Shown piece after piece: positions 27,089 through 36,270 of a stretch of DNA of 64,000 nt. The DNA comes from Hahellaceae bacterium. GTDB taxonomy: Bacteria > Pseudomonadota > Gammaproteobacteria > Pseudomonadales > Oleiphilaceae. Under the pieces are notes generated by a model. It had not been told where the DNA came from. It made no database searches and saw only the letters and a program-made list of their open reading frames with translations. Where the stretch lies: contig JACKOD010000003.1 of NCBI GenBank assembly GCA_024234505.1, positions 660,070-724,069 of the forward strand, given 5' to 3'. The position numbers were made by a program, and so were the translations under genes. The stretch's first letter is position 1. Each line of letters opens with the position of its first letter.

Positions 27089-27930
27089 TCTTTGTTACCT
27101 TTGGCTGTGTGGGCCCTACTGATTTGAGTTTGATCAGACGCTGACTGTACATCCGGCCATTGTGGCGCTCGTTTTTCCAGAAAGGCGCTAAGACCTTCCT
27201 GTCCTTCAGGAGCCACTCGCAAATGAGCAATTCGTTGGCAGGTATATTCGTAAATGGCGCCTCTTGGCTCGGGCTGCGAGACTTCTCGAATGAGACGTTT
27301 CACTTCGGACACTGCCTGGGGAGGCAATGCTGCAATGTGGCTAGCCAGATGTTGTAAATGTTCGTCAAAAGCACATGGATCGACGATTTCGTGCACTAAT
27401 CCGTAGTCTTGTGCTTTTTCCGCATTGAAAACTTCACCGGTGAGAAAGAGTTTTCGACATTGACGAGGGCCAATCGCATCAATGACAAATGGGCTGATGG
27501 TTGCAGGAATAAGGCCTAATTTAATTTCGCTTAAGGCGAACTGGGTTTCTGGTGTAGCAAGTGCAATATCACTGCAGGCAATCAGACCAATGGCACCACC
27601 AAACGCACTGCCTTTTACGCCAGCAATGACAGGCTTCGGGTGCTCGTTCAACAGGCGTAGCATGTTCGCCAACTGATGAGCATCTTCGAGATTTTCTTCG
27701 TAGCTCAGATTAATCATTCTGCGCATCCATTCGAGATCTGCTCCGGCCGAGAAGTGTTTGCCATGACCGGTGAGCACGATAACTCGAACCGAATCGCTGT
27801 CCGCCGTCTTGAGTGCATCAACTAGCTCTGCTATCAACTGGTCGTTAAAGGCATTTCTTTTTTCGGGACGGTTAAGCGCAATGGTGAAGATACCGTTATT
27901 TTCATTTACACAAATCATTTCATAGTTCAT
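27085..27930 (-). CDS. liuC: Methylglutaconyl-CoA hydratase (enoyl-CoA hydratase family)
   Basis: A 281-residue crotonase-fold enzyme, hydrating 3-methylglutaconyl-CoA to HMG-CoA in the liu pathway. Seen: IALNRPEKRNAFN, the oxyanion-hole block HFSAGADLEWMRRM, and GSAFGGAIGLIACSDIALA. A GCGGAG ribosome binding site precedes the ATG. The substrate is assigned from operon position; crotonase sequences alone rarely settle it. Confidence 0.9.
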   Translation of the reverse strand: MNYEMICVNENNGIFTIALNRPEKRNAFNDQLIAELVDALKTADSDSVRVIVLTGHGKHFSAGADLEWMRRMINLSYEENLEDAHQLANMLRLLNEHPKPVIAGVKGSAFGGAIGLIACSDIALATPETQFALSEIKLGLIPATISPFVIDAIGPRQCRKLFLTGEVFNAEKAQDYGLVHEIVDPCAFDEHLQHLASHIAALPPQAVSEVKRLIREVSQPEPRGAIYEYTCQRIAHLRVAPEGQEGLSAFLEKRAPQWPDVQSASDQTQISRAHTAKGNKE

Positions 27931-27957
27931 AGCATTTCTCCGCGTATGTCTCGGAAA

Positions 27958-29565
27958 CTACATCCGAAACACACCAAAACGGCTGTCTTCAATCGGTGCG
28001 TTTAGTGAGGCACAAATCGCGAGGCCCAGAACATCTCTTGTATCCCGGGGCTTGATAATTCCATCATCCCAGAGGCGAGCACTGGCATAGTAGGGATGGG
28101 ACTGGGCTTCAAACTGATCGATTACCGGCTGCTTGAATGCGCTTTCGTCGTCCGGGCTCCATGATTCGCCCTTCCGCGCCAGATTGTCTTTTTTTACTTG
28201 TGCCAGTACACCAGCGGCTTGTTCTCCGCCCATGACCGCTATACGCGCGTTAGGCCACATCCACATAAATCGTGGGCGGTAAGCTCGGCCACACATGCCA
28301 TAATTTCCCGCACCAAAACTACCGCCAATGACGACGGTGAACTTAGGAACTTTGGCACAGGCAACAGCGGTCACCATTTTTGCGCCGTGCTTCGCAATGC
28401 CTCCTTCCTCATAGATTTTCCCGACCATAAAGCCGGTTATATTCTGCAGGAACACGAGAGGTATCTTTCGTTGGCAACAGAGTTCGATGAAGTGCGCGCC
28501 TTTTTGTGCTGACTCTGAGAATAGAATGCCATTGTTGGCCACAATGCCAACAGGTTGACCATAAATATGGGCAAAGCCACAGACCAGCGTCGTTCCGAAT
28601 AGCTGTTTGAATTCATTAAATTCCGAACCATCGACAATACGTGCGATTACTTCACGAACGTCGTAGGGGGTTTTGAGGTCGGTGGGAACAATGCCATTCA
28701 GTTCGTCGGGTGAGTAGAGGGGAGGCCGGGCAGGCGGGTGTGACGGAAATTCGGGTCGTTTCCAATTTAGATGCCGTACGCACTCACGCGCGATTTGCAA
28801 CGCATGGGATTCCGTTTCGGCGTAGTGATCTGCAACGCCCGATTGCCTGCAGTGCACATCTGCCCCGCCCAGCGCTTCAGCGGTCACTTCTTCCCCTGTG
28901 GCCGCTTTAACTAAAGGGGGGCCGGCCAGAAATATCGCACTTTGTTGGCGAACCATAATACTTTCGTCCGCCATGGCGGGTACATAGGCACCACCGGCGG
29001 TACACAGCCCCAGAACCACCGCGATTTGGGGAATACCCTGAGCAGACATATTGGCCTGACGGAAGAATATATGTCCAAAATGTTCGTGATCGGGAAAAAC
29101 CTCATCTTGTTGAGGAAGATTGGCCCCACCGGAATCAACCAGATATATGCACGGGAGACGATTTTCTTCCGCAATGGTCTGAGCGCGAATATGCTTTTTA
29201 ACGGTGAGAGGGTAGTAAGTGCCTCCTTTAACTGTCGAGTCGTTTGCAACGATCATACATTCAACTCCGGCGACTCGACCAATGCCCGCAATAACGCCTG
29301 CGGCTGGTAAATTGTCGTCGTATACTCCGTGTGCCGCGAGTTGTGCTATTTCCAGAAAAGGCGAACCCGGATCCAGTAGTTGATGTATCCGCTCACGGGG
29401 GAGAAGCTTGCCTCTCGCCAAATGCCGTTGACAGGCAACTTCTCCACCGCCCTGGGCAATTTCGGATATCAAATGATCAAGCTCGGAAACCAGATGATCC
29501 ATAGACGATTTTCGGGATATGAAAACGTCCGAATGAGGGTTGATTTTGGTTTTTAGCGTGGGCAT
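27958..29565 (-). CDS. liuB: Methylcrotonyl-CoA carboxylase carboxyltransferase subunit
   Basis: A 535-residue beta subunit transferring the carboxyl group from biotin to 3-methylcrotonyl-CoA. Seen: GKLLPRERIHQLLDPGSPFLE, YLVDSGGANLPQQDEVFPD, the GGAYVPAMADE loop and the C-terminal GGSFGAGNYGMCGRAY. The ATG at 29565 is preferred over the preceding TTG and has GGAG at a suitable distance. It lies between liuA and liuC. Confidence 0.95.
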   Translation of the reverse strand: MPTLKTKINPHSDVFISRKSSMDHLVSELDHLISEIAQGGGEVACQRHLARGKLLPRERIHQLLDPGSPFLEIAQLAAHGVYDDNLPAAGVIAGIGRVAGVECMIVANDSTVKGGTYYPLTVKKHIRAQTIAEENRLPCIYLVDSGGANLPQQDEVFPDHEHFGHIFFRQANMSAQGIPQIAVVLGLCTAGGAYVPAMADESIMVRQQSAIFLAGPPLVKAATGEEVTAEALGGADVHCRQSGVADHYAETESHALQIARECVRHLNWKRPEFPSHPPARPPLYSPDELNGIVPTDLKTPYDVREVIARIVDGSEFNEFKQLFGTTLVCGFAHIYGQPVGIVANNGILFSESAQKGAHFIELCCQRKIPLVFLQNITGFMVGKIYEEGGIAKHGAKMVTAVACAKVPKFTVVIGGSFGAGNYGMCGRAYRPRFMWMWPNARIAVMGGEQAAGVLAQVKKDNLARKGESWSPDDESAFKQPVIDQFEAQSHPYYASARLWDDGIIKPRDTRDVLGLAICASLNAPIEDSRFGVFRM

Positions 29566-29633
29566 CAAAGACTCCGCAACGTATTAGATATCGGGTTCGC
29601 AACAATGATTCGCCATAAGCGAACCGACCAGTG

Positions 29634-30803
29634 TCAGCAGCTTTCGTTAAATAGTTCTCGCCCAATGAGCATTCGTCTGATTTCGGAGGTTCCTGCACCA
29701 ATCTCATAAAGCTTGGCATCTCTGAGCAAACGACCGGTAGCATAGTCATTGATGTAACCGTTCCCCCCCAGAATCTGGATGGCATCAAGCGCCATTTTGG
29801 TAGCCGCTTCGGCGCAGTACAGTATGACGCCAGCCGCATCTTTTCTCGTGGTTTCGCCGCGGTCGCATGCCTGTGCCACGGTATACAGGTAAGCTCGACA
29901 TGCGTTAAGTGTGGTGTACATATCGGCAATTTTGCCTTGGATAAGCTGGAATTCGCCGATGGCTTTCCCGAACTGAGTTCTTTCATGGATGTAAGGCACC
30001 ACGATATCCATACAGGCTTGCATTATGCCCACGGGGCCTGCCGCCAAAACCACGCGCTCGTAATCGAGACCGCTCATCAGAACGCGGACACCCTGATTTT
30101 CGCCACCCAACACATTTTCGGCCGGCACGTGGCAATCCTGAAATACCAGTTCGCATGTGTTAGAGCCGCGCATTCCTAACTTGTCCAGTTTGGGTGAGCG
30201 AGTAAAGCCGGGGGTGTTCCGGTCGACAATGAACGCCGTGATTCCGTGTGGGCCGGCATTGATATCCGTTTTTGCGTAAATCACATACACATGGGCATCC
30301 GGGCCATTGGTAATCCACATTTTGTTACCGTTCAGCACAAAGTAATCGCCTTGTCTTTCGGCACGGAGTTTCATGCTCACAACATCGCTACCCGCGTTGG
30401 GCTCGCTCATGGCGAGCGCGCCAATGTGTTCGCCACTGACCAGTTTGGGGAGATACGTATTGCGTTGAGCATCGGTACCGTTGCGGAATATCTGGTTAAC
30501 ACACAGGTTGGAATGTGCGCCATAGCTTAGCCCGATAGATGCAGATGCCCGACTAATTTCCTCCATCGCGATAACATGCGCCAGATAACCCATTGCGCTT
30601 CCGCCGTAGGTTTCTGAAACCGTCATACCTAACACCCCCATCTCCCCCATGAGCTTCCAAAGTGCGTTGGGGAATTCATTTTGCTTGTCCGTCGCTTCGG
30701 CCAAGGGAGCAATTTCATTCCGGGAAAATTGGGCGACCTGAGTGCGGAGCATATCGATGGTTTCGCCAAGCCCGAAATTAAGCTGGTGGTAGTGATTTGC
30801 CAT
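29634..30803 (-). CDS. liuA: Isovaleryl-CoA dehydrogenase
   Basis: A 389-residue acyl-CoA dehydrogenase oxidising isovaleryl-CoA to 3-methylcrotonyl-CoA and passing electrons to ETF. Seen: MSEPNAGSDVVSM, KMWITNGPDA, and SGLDYERVVLAAGPVGIMQA, which carries the glutamate position typical of isovaleryl-CoA dehydrogenases, then QILGGNGYINDYATGRLLRD. AGGGAG precedes the ATG. It is 67 bp downstream of liuR. Confidence 0.95.
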   Translation of the reverse strand: MANHYHQLNFGLGETIDMLRTQVAQFSRNEIAPLAEATDKQNEFPNALWKLMGEMGVLGMTVSETYGGSAMGYLAHVIAMEEISRASASIGLSYGAHSNLCVNQIFRNGTDAQRNTYLPKLVSGEHIGALAMSEPNAGSDVVSMKLRAERQGDYFVLNGNKMWITNGPDAHVYVIYAKTDINAGPHGITAFIVDRNTPGFTRSPKLDKLGMRGSNTCELVFQDCHVPAENVLGGENQGVRVLMSGLDYERVVLAAGPVGIMQACMDIVVPYIHERTQFGKAIGEFQLIQGKIADMYTTLNACRAYLYTVAQACDRGETTRKDAAGVILYCAEAATKMALDAIQILGGNGYINDYATGRLLRDAKLYEIGAGTSEIRRMLIGRELFNESC

Positions 30804-30870
30804 GGTGTTTTCTCCCTAACATGATGTTTTTATTTTAGAAGCCTTTTCAGCCGCCTGCGCGCGCCAGGAT

Positions 30871-31263
30871 TCATTGATCCGGTTTTAATTGAGCTAACGT
30901 GTCGAGGCAGCGCTGTTCTGCTTCATCAAGCTCGTGCTGCATGAGTTTGATGTCATCCAGTTGTTGCTGAAGCAGTTTTCGCCGCTCATGAATCTTTGTG
31001 AGCAGGGCAGTCAGCTGTTTGCGATTGTCGGTTTGGGGGTCATACATGAATATCAGCTCCTTTGACTCCGCCAGACTGAGTCCGAGTCGCTTACCCCGCA
31101 AAATGAGTTTTAACGCAACACGGTCATGATCGGTATAGATTCGAGTCTGACCTTGGCGTTCTGGTGCGAGCAGACCTTCCGATTCGTAGAAACGAATGGT
31201 TCGGGTTGTAATATCGAATTCTTTCGCCAAGTCGCTGATGGAGTAATTTCGATGAGTTGTCAC
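30871..31263 (-). CDS. liuR: LiuR, MerR family regulator of leucine catabolism
   Basis: A 130-residue MerR-family protein: N-terminal winged HTH (YSISDLAKEFDITTRTIRFY, with RIYTDHDRVAL) and a dimerising C-terminal coiled coil (HERRKLLQQQLDDIKLMQ). There is no metal-binding cysteine set, as expected for LiuR-type regulators. It starts with GTG and heads the liu operon. A 16-bp palindrome sits in its own promoter, so it probably controls itself and all seven genes. Confidence 0.9.
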   Translation of the reverse strand: MTTHRNYSISDLAKEFDITTRTIRFYESEGLLAPERQGQTRIYTDHDRVALKLILRGKRLGLSLAESKELIFMYDPQTDNRKQLTALLTKIHERRKLLQQQLDDIKLMQHELDEAEQRCLDTLAQLKPDQ

Positions 31264-31301
31264 GTAACGCGTCCCGCTTTTAATGATCGCTATGATTTTG
31301 C

Positions 31302-31323
31302 TTTACGTTAACGTAAACGTCAA
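31302..31323 (-). promoter_or_regulatory. liu operon promoter with LiuR operator
   Basis: On the minus strand a -35 box TTGACG (31323-31318) is followed at once by the perfect 16-bp palindrome TTTACGTTAACGTAAA (31317-31302). The -10 box is weak: CAAAAT at 17-bp spacing or AAATCA at 19-bp spacing, the latter typical of MerR-controlled promoters. The palindrome matches the published style of LiuR sites (ACGT half-sites). Confidence 0.78.
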
Positions 31324-31415
31324 TGGCTTGATTCATTAAAACGTTGTGCTGACTCAATGAGAAGTTAGGGGGATGGTTGACTAAAATCTAATAAATAAAT
31401 CTGACTTAAAAAACG

Positions 31416-32138
31416 TCACTCGAGCTGCTTCAATAAACGCGAGTTTAAATCAGCCCAGCGTGTTAGCTTTTCCGCGTTGCCGATACGTTTGCTGTCGCCG
31501 CGAATTTTAGCGAGCCATAAGCCTTCACCGTTAAAACTATAAACGGGAGCCAGATCGGTTCGTAAGGAGGCGGGAAGAATATCGTTTATCAAATTGTCCA
31601 GAATCAGCGGTTCTGAGTCGGGCGCAGGGTAATAAGCCAGCACCATATGAGCCTGGTTTAATTTGAGGGCCTTGACGTAAGTAATACGCAATTTATCGAC
31701 AGAAACACCCAAGTGTTTCAATGTAAAGTATTTGGCGATGGAGTAGTCTTCACAATCTCCTCCATTGGTGGCTAATAATTCAATCGGTGTCGCCCAATAG
31801 TCGTCCTGATGCCAGTGTGTTTGATCAGACACAAAGTTAACCTGATTGAAAAACAGGTTAACCAGTTCCAGCTTGCGGGCATCCGTTTCCTTTTGATAAC
31901 TGTTCGCCAGGGTTTGCCATTTTTCAATGCGAACGCGGGCTTCTTGTCCATAATTGTCTTCAATATAGCGCAGCAGTTCGGTACCGAGTTCCAGTGCGAA
32001 AACGAAGGACGCGCACAGCAGAAGACATCCCGTCAAGGCTTGCTTGATAAATTGACGTTGTGCCCCCACAGCTTTGTTTCTCACGCTGATTCGTACGCTC
32101 TGGAAATCCCGGAATACCTTAACGGTAGTTAAATTCAC
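31416..32138 (-). CDS. lapG: LapG-like periplasmic cysteine protease (BTLCP family)
   Basis: A 240-residue bacterial transglutaminase-like cysteine proteinase. A hydrophobic export segment (FIKQALTGCLLLCASFVFA, about residues 30-48) is followed by a mature domain with an intact triad: Cys in NGGDCEDYSIAKY, His in QAHMVLAYY and Asp in LILDNL. LapG cleaves the N-terminus of giant biofilm adhesins such as LapA and is held by the c-di-GMP receptor LapD. Neither lapD nor an adhesin is beside it. The GTG at 32138 is uncertain; in-frame GTG codons at 32084 and 32069 would shorten the unusually long N-region. Confidence 0.87.
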   Translation of the reverse strand: MNLTTVKVFRDFQSVRISVRNKAVGAQRQFIKQALTGCLLLCASFVFALELGTELLRYIEDNYGQEARVRIEKWQTLANSYQKETDARKLELVNLFFNQVNFVSDQTHWHQDDYWATPIELLATNGGDCEDYSIAKYFTLKHLGVSVDKLRITYVKALKLNQAHMVLAYYPAPDSEPLILDNLINDILPASLRTDLAPVYSFNGEGLWLAKIRGDSKRIGNAEKLTRWADLNSRLLKQLE

Positions 32139-32309
32139 CGACTTTTGCCGGACGTTGTATCCAAAAGAGACAATTGTGCCTTATGGCGTGCGCCAAACGA
32201 CAGTTTTTCAGGATAAGTTTTGAATTCTCTTTTGCTTTATTATAGCGTTACGCATCTTATTAACATCGAGTGACCCACACTGTGTGGGCGTGGATAGAGG
32301 GATACATAA

Positions 32310-33848
32310 TTGACCGCCGCAGATCAGCTTCAGAATACACCTGGCGCGATACAGCCACCTTCCGACATTGCAGTGGCGGAGGTCACCCGATTTCCTTTTA
32401 CCTTTGCCAAGCGAAATGGTGTGGTTCTAACTCGTACCGACGATGGGCAAGCGGTCGTTCACTTTCGGCCACCATTGGCTCATGCTACTTTTGCTGAAAT
32501 TAATCGAGCACTGGGTGGCAACCTGGTACTTGAGCCTATCGAAGACGCCGCATTTGACGAGCTGCTCACCAAAGCCTATCAAAACGACTCCGCCGAAGCG
32601 ATGCAAATGGTCGAAGGTTTAGGCGATGACATGGATCTGGCCAGTCTGGCCGATTCGGTACCAGAAAGCGAAGATCTGCTGGAAACAGAAGATGATGCGC
32701 CGATCATTCGTCTTATTAACGCGATTTTAACTGAAGCGGTAAAAGGCAACGCATCGGATGTTCATATTGAAACCTATGAAAAGCAACTGGTGGTTCGCTT
32801 TCGAATCGACGGCGTATTACGAGAAATCGTCCAGCCCAAACGGGCTTTGGCGCCTTTACTGGTTTCACGTATAAAAGTAATGTCGCGACTGGATATCGCC
32901 GAAAAAAGAATCCCGCAAGATGGCCGTATTTCTTTGCGTGTCGGTGGAAAGGAAGTGGATATCCGTGTTTCAACCATGCCTTCTGCCAATGGTGAACGAA
33001 TCGTTCTGCGTCTGCTGGATAAACAAGCCGGTCGCTTAAAGCTCGATTACCTCGGATTGGCCGAACGGGATTTGAAAGCCGTAAAGCAGTTGATATATCA
33101 ACCGCACGGTATCATTCTCGTTACCGGTCCTACAGGTTCAGGTAAAACCACCACCCTTTACGGTTGTTTGTCGCAGATAAATGATCGCTCCAGAAATATA
33201 CTCACAGTCGAAGATCCGATCGAATACAATTTGCCTGGCATTGGTCAAACGCAAGTAAATACCAAGGTCGATATGACCTTTGCCCGTGGCTTGAGAGCTA
33301 TACTGCGTCAGGATCCGGATGTCGTTATGATTGGTGAGATTCGTGACGTCGAGACCGCAGAAATCGCGGTACAGGCGAGTTTGACAGGACACATGGTACT
33401 CTCTACGTTACACACCAATAGTGCGGTAGGCGCGATCACCCGATTGGTGGATATGGGGGTAGAGCCCTTCCTGATATCATCCAGTTTAACGGGGATCATT
33501 GCTCAGCGTTTGGTGCGAGTGCTTTGCAAGCACTGTCGGGAACCGTTTGAAGCAGATGAAGACTATTGTGAGTTTCTGGGTGTTGATCCTGCAACCCCGC
33601 CAACAATCTATCGTCATACAGGATGTTCCGAGTGCAATCATTTGGGCTATAAAGGGCGCCTAGGTATCTATGAAGTCATCGCAATTGACGAGCATTTACG
33701 TCATCTGATTCATAAACAGGTCGGTGAGATGGAATTGGAGAACTACTCGCGCAAAACCTCACCGAGTATTCACGATGATGGCATTGTTAAAATATTACAG
33801 GGCCTGACAACGGTTGAAGAAGTATTACGGGTAACGCACAGGAGCTAA
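32310..33848 (+). CDS. gspE: Type II secretion ATPase GspE
   Basis: A 512-residue cytoplasmic hexameric ATPase energising pseudopilus assembly. An N-terminal domain precedes the ATPase core with Walker A TGPTGSGKTTTLYG, Asp box TVEDPIEY, Walker B RQDPDVVMIGEIRD and the His box LSTLHTNSA. The zinc-binding tetracysteine is present (CKHC and CSEC). It starts with TTG; no ATG fits near the N-terminus. It heads a nine-gene operon, although in many genomes gspC and gspD come first. Confidence 0.94.
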   Translation: MTAADQLQNTPGAIQPPSDIAVAEVTRFPFTFAKRNGVVLTRTDDGQAVVHFRPPLAHATFAEINRALGGNLVLEPIEDAAFDELLTKAYQNDSAEAMQMVEGLGDDMDLASLADSVPESEDLLETEDDAPIIRLINAILTEAVKGNASDVHIETYEKQLVVRFRIDGVLREIVQPKRALAPLLVSRIKVMSRLDIAEKRIPQDGRISLRVGGKEVDIRVSTMPSANGERIVLRLLDKQAGRLKLDYLGLAERDLKAVKQLIYQPHGIILVTGPTGSGKTTTLYGCLSQINDRSRNILTVEDPIEYNLPGIGQTQVNTKVDMTFARGLRAILRQDPDVVMIGEIRDVETAEIAVQASLTGHMVLSTLHTNSAVGAITRLVDMGVEPFLISSSLTGIIAQRLVRVLCKHCREPFEADEDYCEFLGVDPATPPTIYRHTGCSECNHLGYKGRLGIYEVIAIDEHLRHLIHKQVGEMELENYSRKTSPSIHDDGIVKILQGLTTVEEVLRVTHRS

Positions 33849-33851
33849 GTT

Positions 33852-35069
33852 GTGGCAGCGTTTGAATACAAGGCTCTGGATGCTGCGGGGCGGGCGCAGA
33901 AGGGTGTAATGGAGGCCGACAGTGCCAGACAAATTCGTCAGGTGCTGCGTGAGAAAGGGTGGATGCCACTTGAAGTCGAAGCCACCACGGTTCGCCAAAA
34001 AGGTGCAAATGGTGCACTGTTTCAAAGACGCCCCGGCCTTTCGGTAAAGCAACAGGCGTTGATTACCCGACAGTTAGCCACCTTGATACAGTCGGGCATA
34101 CCGATTGAGGAGTCCCTCAGAGCCTGTTCGGAACAAACTGACAAGCCTGCAATTCGAAGTATGTTGATGGCTATACGAGCGAAAGTTCTGGAAGGCTATA
34201 CGCTGGCTGACAGCCTGGGAGAATTTCCTGCAGCTTTTTCAAAGCTGTATCGTTCAACAGTTGCAGCGGGTGAACATGCCGGACATTTGGAGCTTGTACT
34301 AAACCGGTTGGCGGACTATACGGAAAGCCGTCAGCAAGCGCGCCAGAAAATTCAGCTGGCGGCAATATACCCAATGATATTGACGCTGGTTGCGGTGAGT
34401 ATTGTGGTGTTTCTTCTGACCTACGTGGTACCCGATATCATTACGGTATTTGTCAGAAACGGTCAGGAATTGCCCGGCTTAACTCAAGCGTTGCTCAGTG
34501 CCAGCGACTTTTTGGGGGCTTGGGGGATTTATCTGGCGCTGGTCATCGTCGCCTGTGGTGTGGGCTTTAAACTCATGCTCAAGAAAGACGCGTTTCGGCT
34601 GAAAGTGCACAAACAGTTGCTTCACACACCGTTTATTTCCAGATTATCGCGAGGCTTAAACACTGCGAGGTTTTCGAGCACCTTAAGCATTCTTAACAGT
34701 AGCGGTGTTCCTTTAGTTGATGCGATGCGTATCTCTGGTGAAGTGCTTTCGAACGAATATTTAAAATTGCAGATATTGGAATCAGCGAAAAAAGTACGCG
34801 AAGGTTCCAGTCTGAAAAAATCTTTAGAACAAACCGGCTATTTTCCACCGATGGTGCTGCATATGATTGCCAGTGGAGAAGCCAGTGGTGAGCTGGATAA
34901 CATGCTGGAGCGCACGGCACGCAATCAGGAAAGTGAGCTGGAAGGGTTAATGGCAACTATCGTTGGTTTGTTTGAACCTTTGATGCTTCTTTTTATGGGG
35001 GGTGTGGTACTCACGATCGTTTTGGCGATAATGCTACCAATTCTTAATATGAGCAATCTTGTTAAATAG
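33852..35069 (+). CDS. gspF: Type II secretion inner-membrane protein GspF
   Basis: A 405-residue polytopic platform protein with duplicated GspF domains (LTRQLATL-like block near residue 72 and FSSTLSILNSSGVPL in the second half) and three predicted membrane segments, such as MILTLVAVSIVVFLLTYVV and LMLLFMGGVVLTIVLAIML. It starts with GTG three bases after the gspE stop. Confidence 0.94.
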   Translation: MAAFEYKALDAAGRAQKGVMEADSARQIRQVLREKGWMPLEVEATTVRQKGANGALFQRRPGLSVKQQALITRQLATLIQSGIPIEESLRACSEQTDKPAIRSMLMAIRAKVLEGYTLADSLGEFPAAFSKLYRSTVAAGEHAGHLELVLNRLADYTESRQQARQKIQLAAIYPMILTLVAVSIVVFLLTYVVPDIITVFVRNGQELPGLTQALLSASDFLGAWGIYLALVIVACGVGFKLMLKKDAFRLKVHKQLLHTPFISRLSRGLNTARFSSTLSILNSSGVPLVDAMRISGEVLSNEYLKLQILESAKKVREGSSLKKSLEQTGYFPPMVLHMIASGEASGELDNMLERTARNQESELEGLMATIVGLFEPLMLLFMGGVVLTIVLAIMLPILNMSNLVK

Positions 35070-35163
35070 GTAGAATTTACATTGGTTGCGTTTTAAGCGC
35101 GCGTCCTTCACTTGTCCGGTTGGATATAAAAAATCAACAATAAAACAGGGTAGTAAGTGCAAT

Positions 35164-35604
35164 ATGAACAAGACTGAAATTCGTCAACACGGTTTTACAC
35201 TGATTGAGATCATGGTGGTCATGGTGATACTGGGTCTTTTGGTGGCCATCGTCGCTCCTAATATTTTGGGGCGTGGCGAAGAAGCCAGATTACAAGTGGC
35301 TAAAACACAAATTTCTCAGGTCAGCAGTGCCTTGGATTTATACAAGCTGGATAACTTCAATTACCCCAGCACAGAGCAAGGTCTGGAAGCGCTGGTCAAC
35401 AAACCTTCAGGATTTCCTGAACCCAAGAACTGGAATAAAAACGGTTACATGAAAAATGTACCCGTAGACCCTTGGAATAACCCATATCAATATATCAGCC
35501 CCGGTGTGAACGGACCGTTTGATCTCTACTCATGGGGTCCTGATGGTCGCGAAGGGGGTGAGGGTGATGATGCCGATATTGGTAACTGGGCTCTTGATAA
35601 GTAA
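35164..35604 (+). CDS. gspG: Major pseudopilin GspG
   Basis: A 146-residue major pseudopilin. Prepilin peptidase cleavage is predicted after Gly10 in EIRQHG/FTLIEIMVVM. The mature protein has the conserved YKLDNFNYPSTEQGLEAL segment and the calcium-loop region DLYSWGPDGREGGEGDDADI. The ATG at 35164 is chosen because it gives the short basic leader of the family; the frame opens 26 codons earlier. Confidence 0.95.
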   Translation: MNKTEIRQHGFTLIEIMVVMVILGLLVAIVAPNILGRGEEARLQVAKTQISQVSSALDLYKLDNFNYPSTEQGLEALVNKPSGFPEPKNWNKNGYMKNVPVDPWNNPYQYISPGVNGPFDLYSWGPDGREGGEGDDADIGNWALDK

Positions 35605-35700
35605 TTGTTCTTTGTCGGCGGCGGTTCTTTGTTGGTCATCCAAAGTTGAGGGATGTCGCCGATACGATTCTTTCATATGGCTTACGAGTAGAGTCAATCT

Positions 35701-36267
35701 GTGACGACGCCCGAAAAATATTTTAGCATTCGTAAGTCATTGGATCCCCGATCTACAGGCTTCACGCTGATCGAAATACTTATTGTATTGGTGATTTTGT
35801 CTCTCGTGACTGGTATTGCGGTTTTCTACGTGGGCGGTAGTAACGTCGATCGTGAAATGGAAAATGAGGCGCGTCGCTTGCATGGACTGTTTCGGCTTGC
35901 CGCCGATGAAGCCGTAATCAGTAATCAGGAAATCGGATTTTATTTCGACGAGGAAGGTTATGAATTCCTCAGTTATGATGAAAAAGAACAACAATGGCTT
36001 GCGATGCAAAGCGACACTTTGCGCGCTCGTCGATTTCCTTCCTGGCTAAGCTCAGAGTTTCAGGGCGAAGCCAATACGGTGAGCCAGCTGGCCATCAACG
36101 ACGAAAAAGAACAACACACTCCGCTATTGGTGTTCCTTTCCAGTGGCGAAACCACGCCATTTAAAATTCAGATGGCAATGTCGGGCGACAGTGCTAACGG
36201 ATTCGAAATTTTTACCAATGGTCTGGATCCCATCACGATTCAGCGCATCGGTGCAGTGAGCGAATAG
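35701..36267 (+). CDS. gspH: Minor pseudopilin GspH
   Basis: A 188-residue minor pseudopilin with cleavage predicted after the glycine in PRSTG/FTLIEILIVLVIL. It starts with GTG. The rest is the GspH/FimT-type domain with NEARRLHGLFRLAADEAVI. It lies 96 bp after gspG, the only sizeable gap among the pseudopilin genes. Confidence 0.9.
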   Translation: MTTPEKYFSIRKSLDPRSTGFTLIEILIVLVILSLVTGIAVFYVGGSNVDREMENEARRLHGLFRLAADEAVISNQEIGFYFDEEGYEFLSYDEKEQQWLAMQSDTLRARRFPSWLSSEFQGEANTVSQLAINDEKEQHTPLLVFLSSGETTPFKIQMAMSGDSANGFEIFTNGLDPITIQRIGAVSE

Positions 36268-36270
36268 CCT

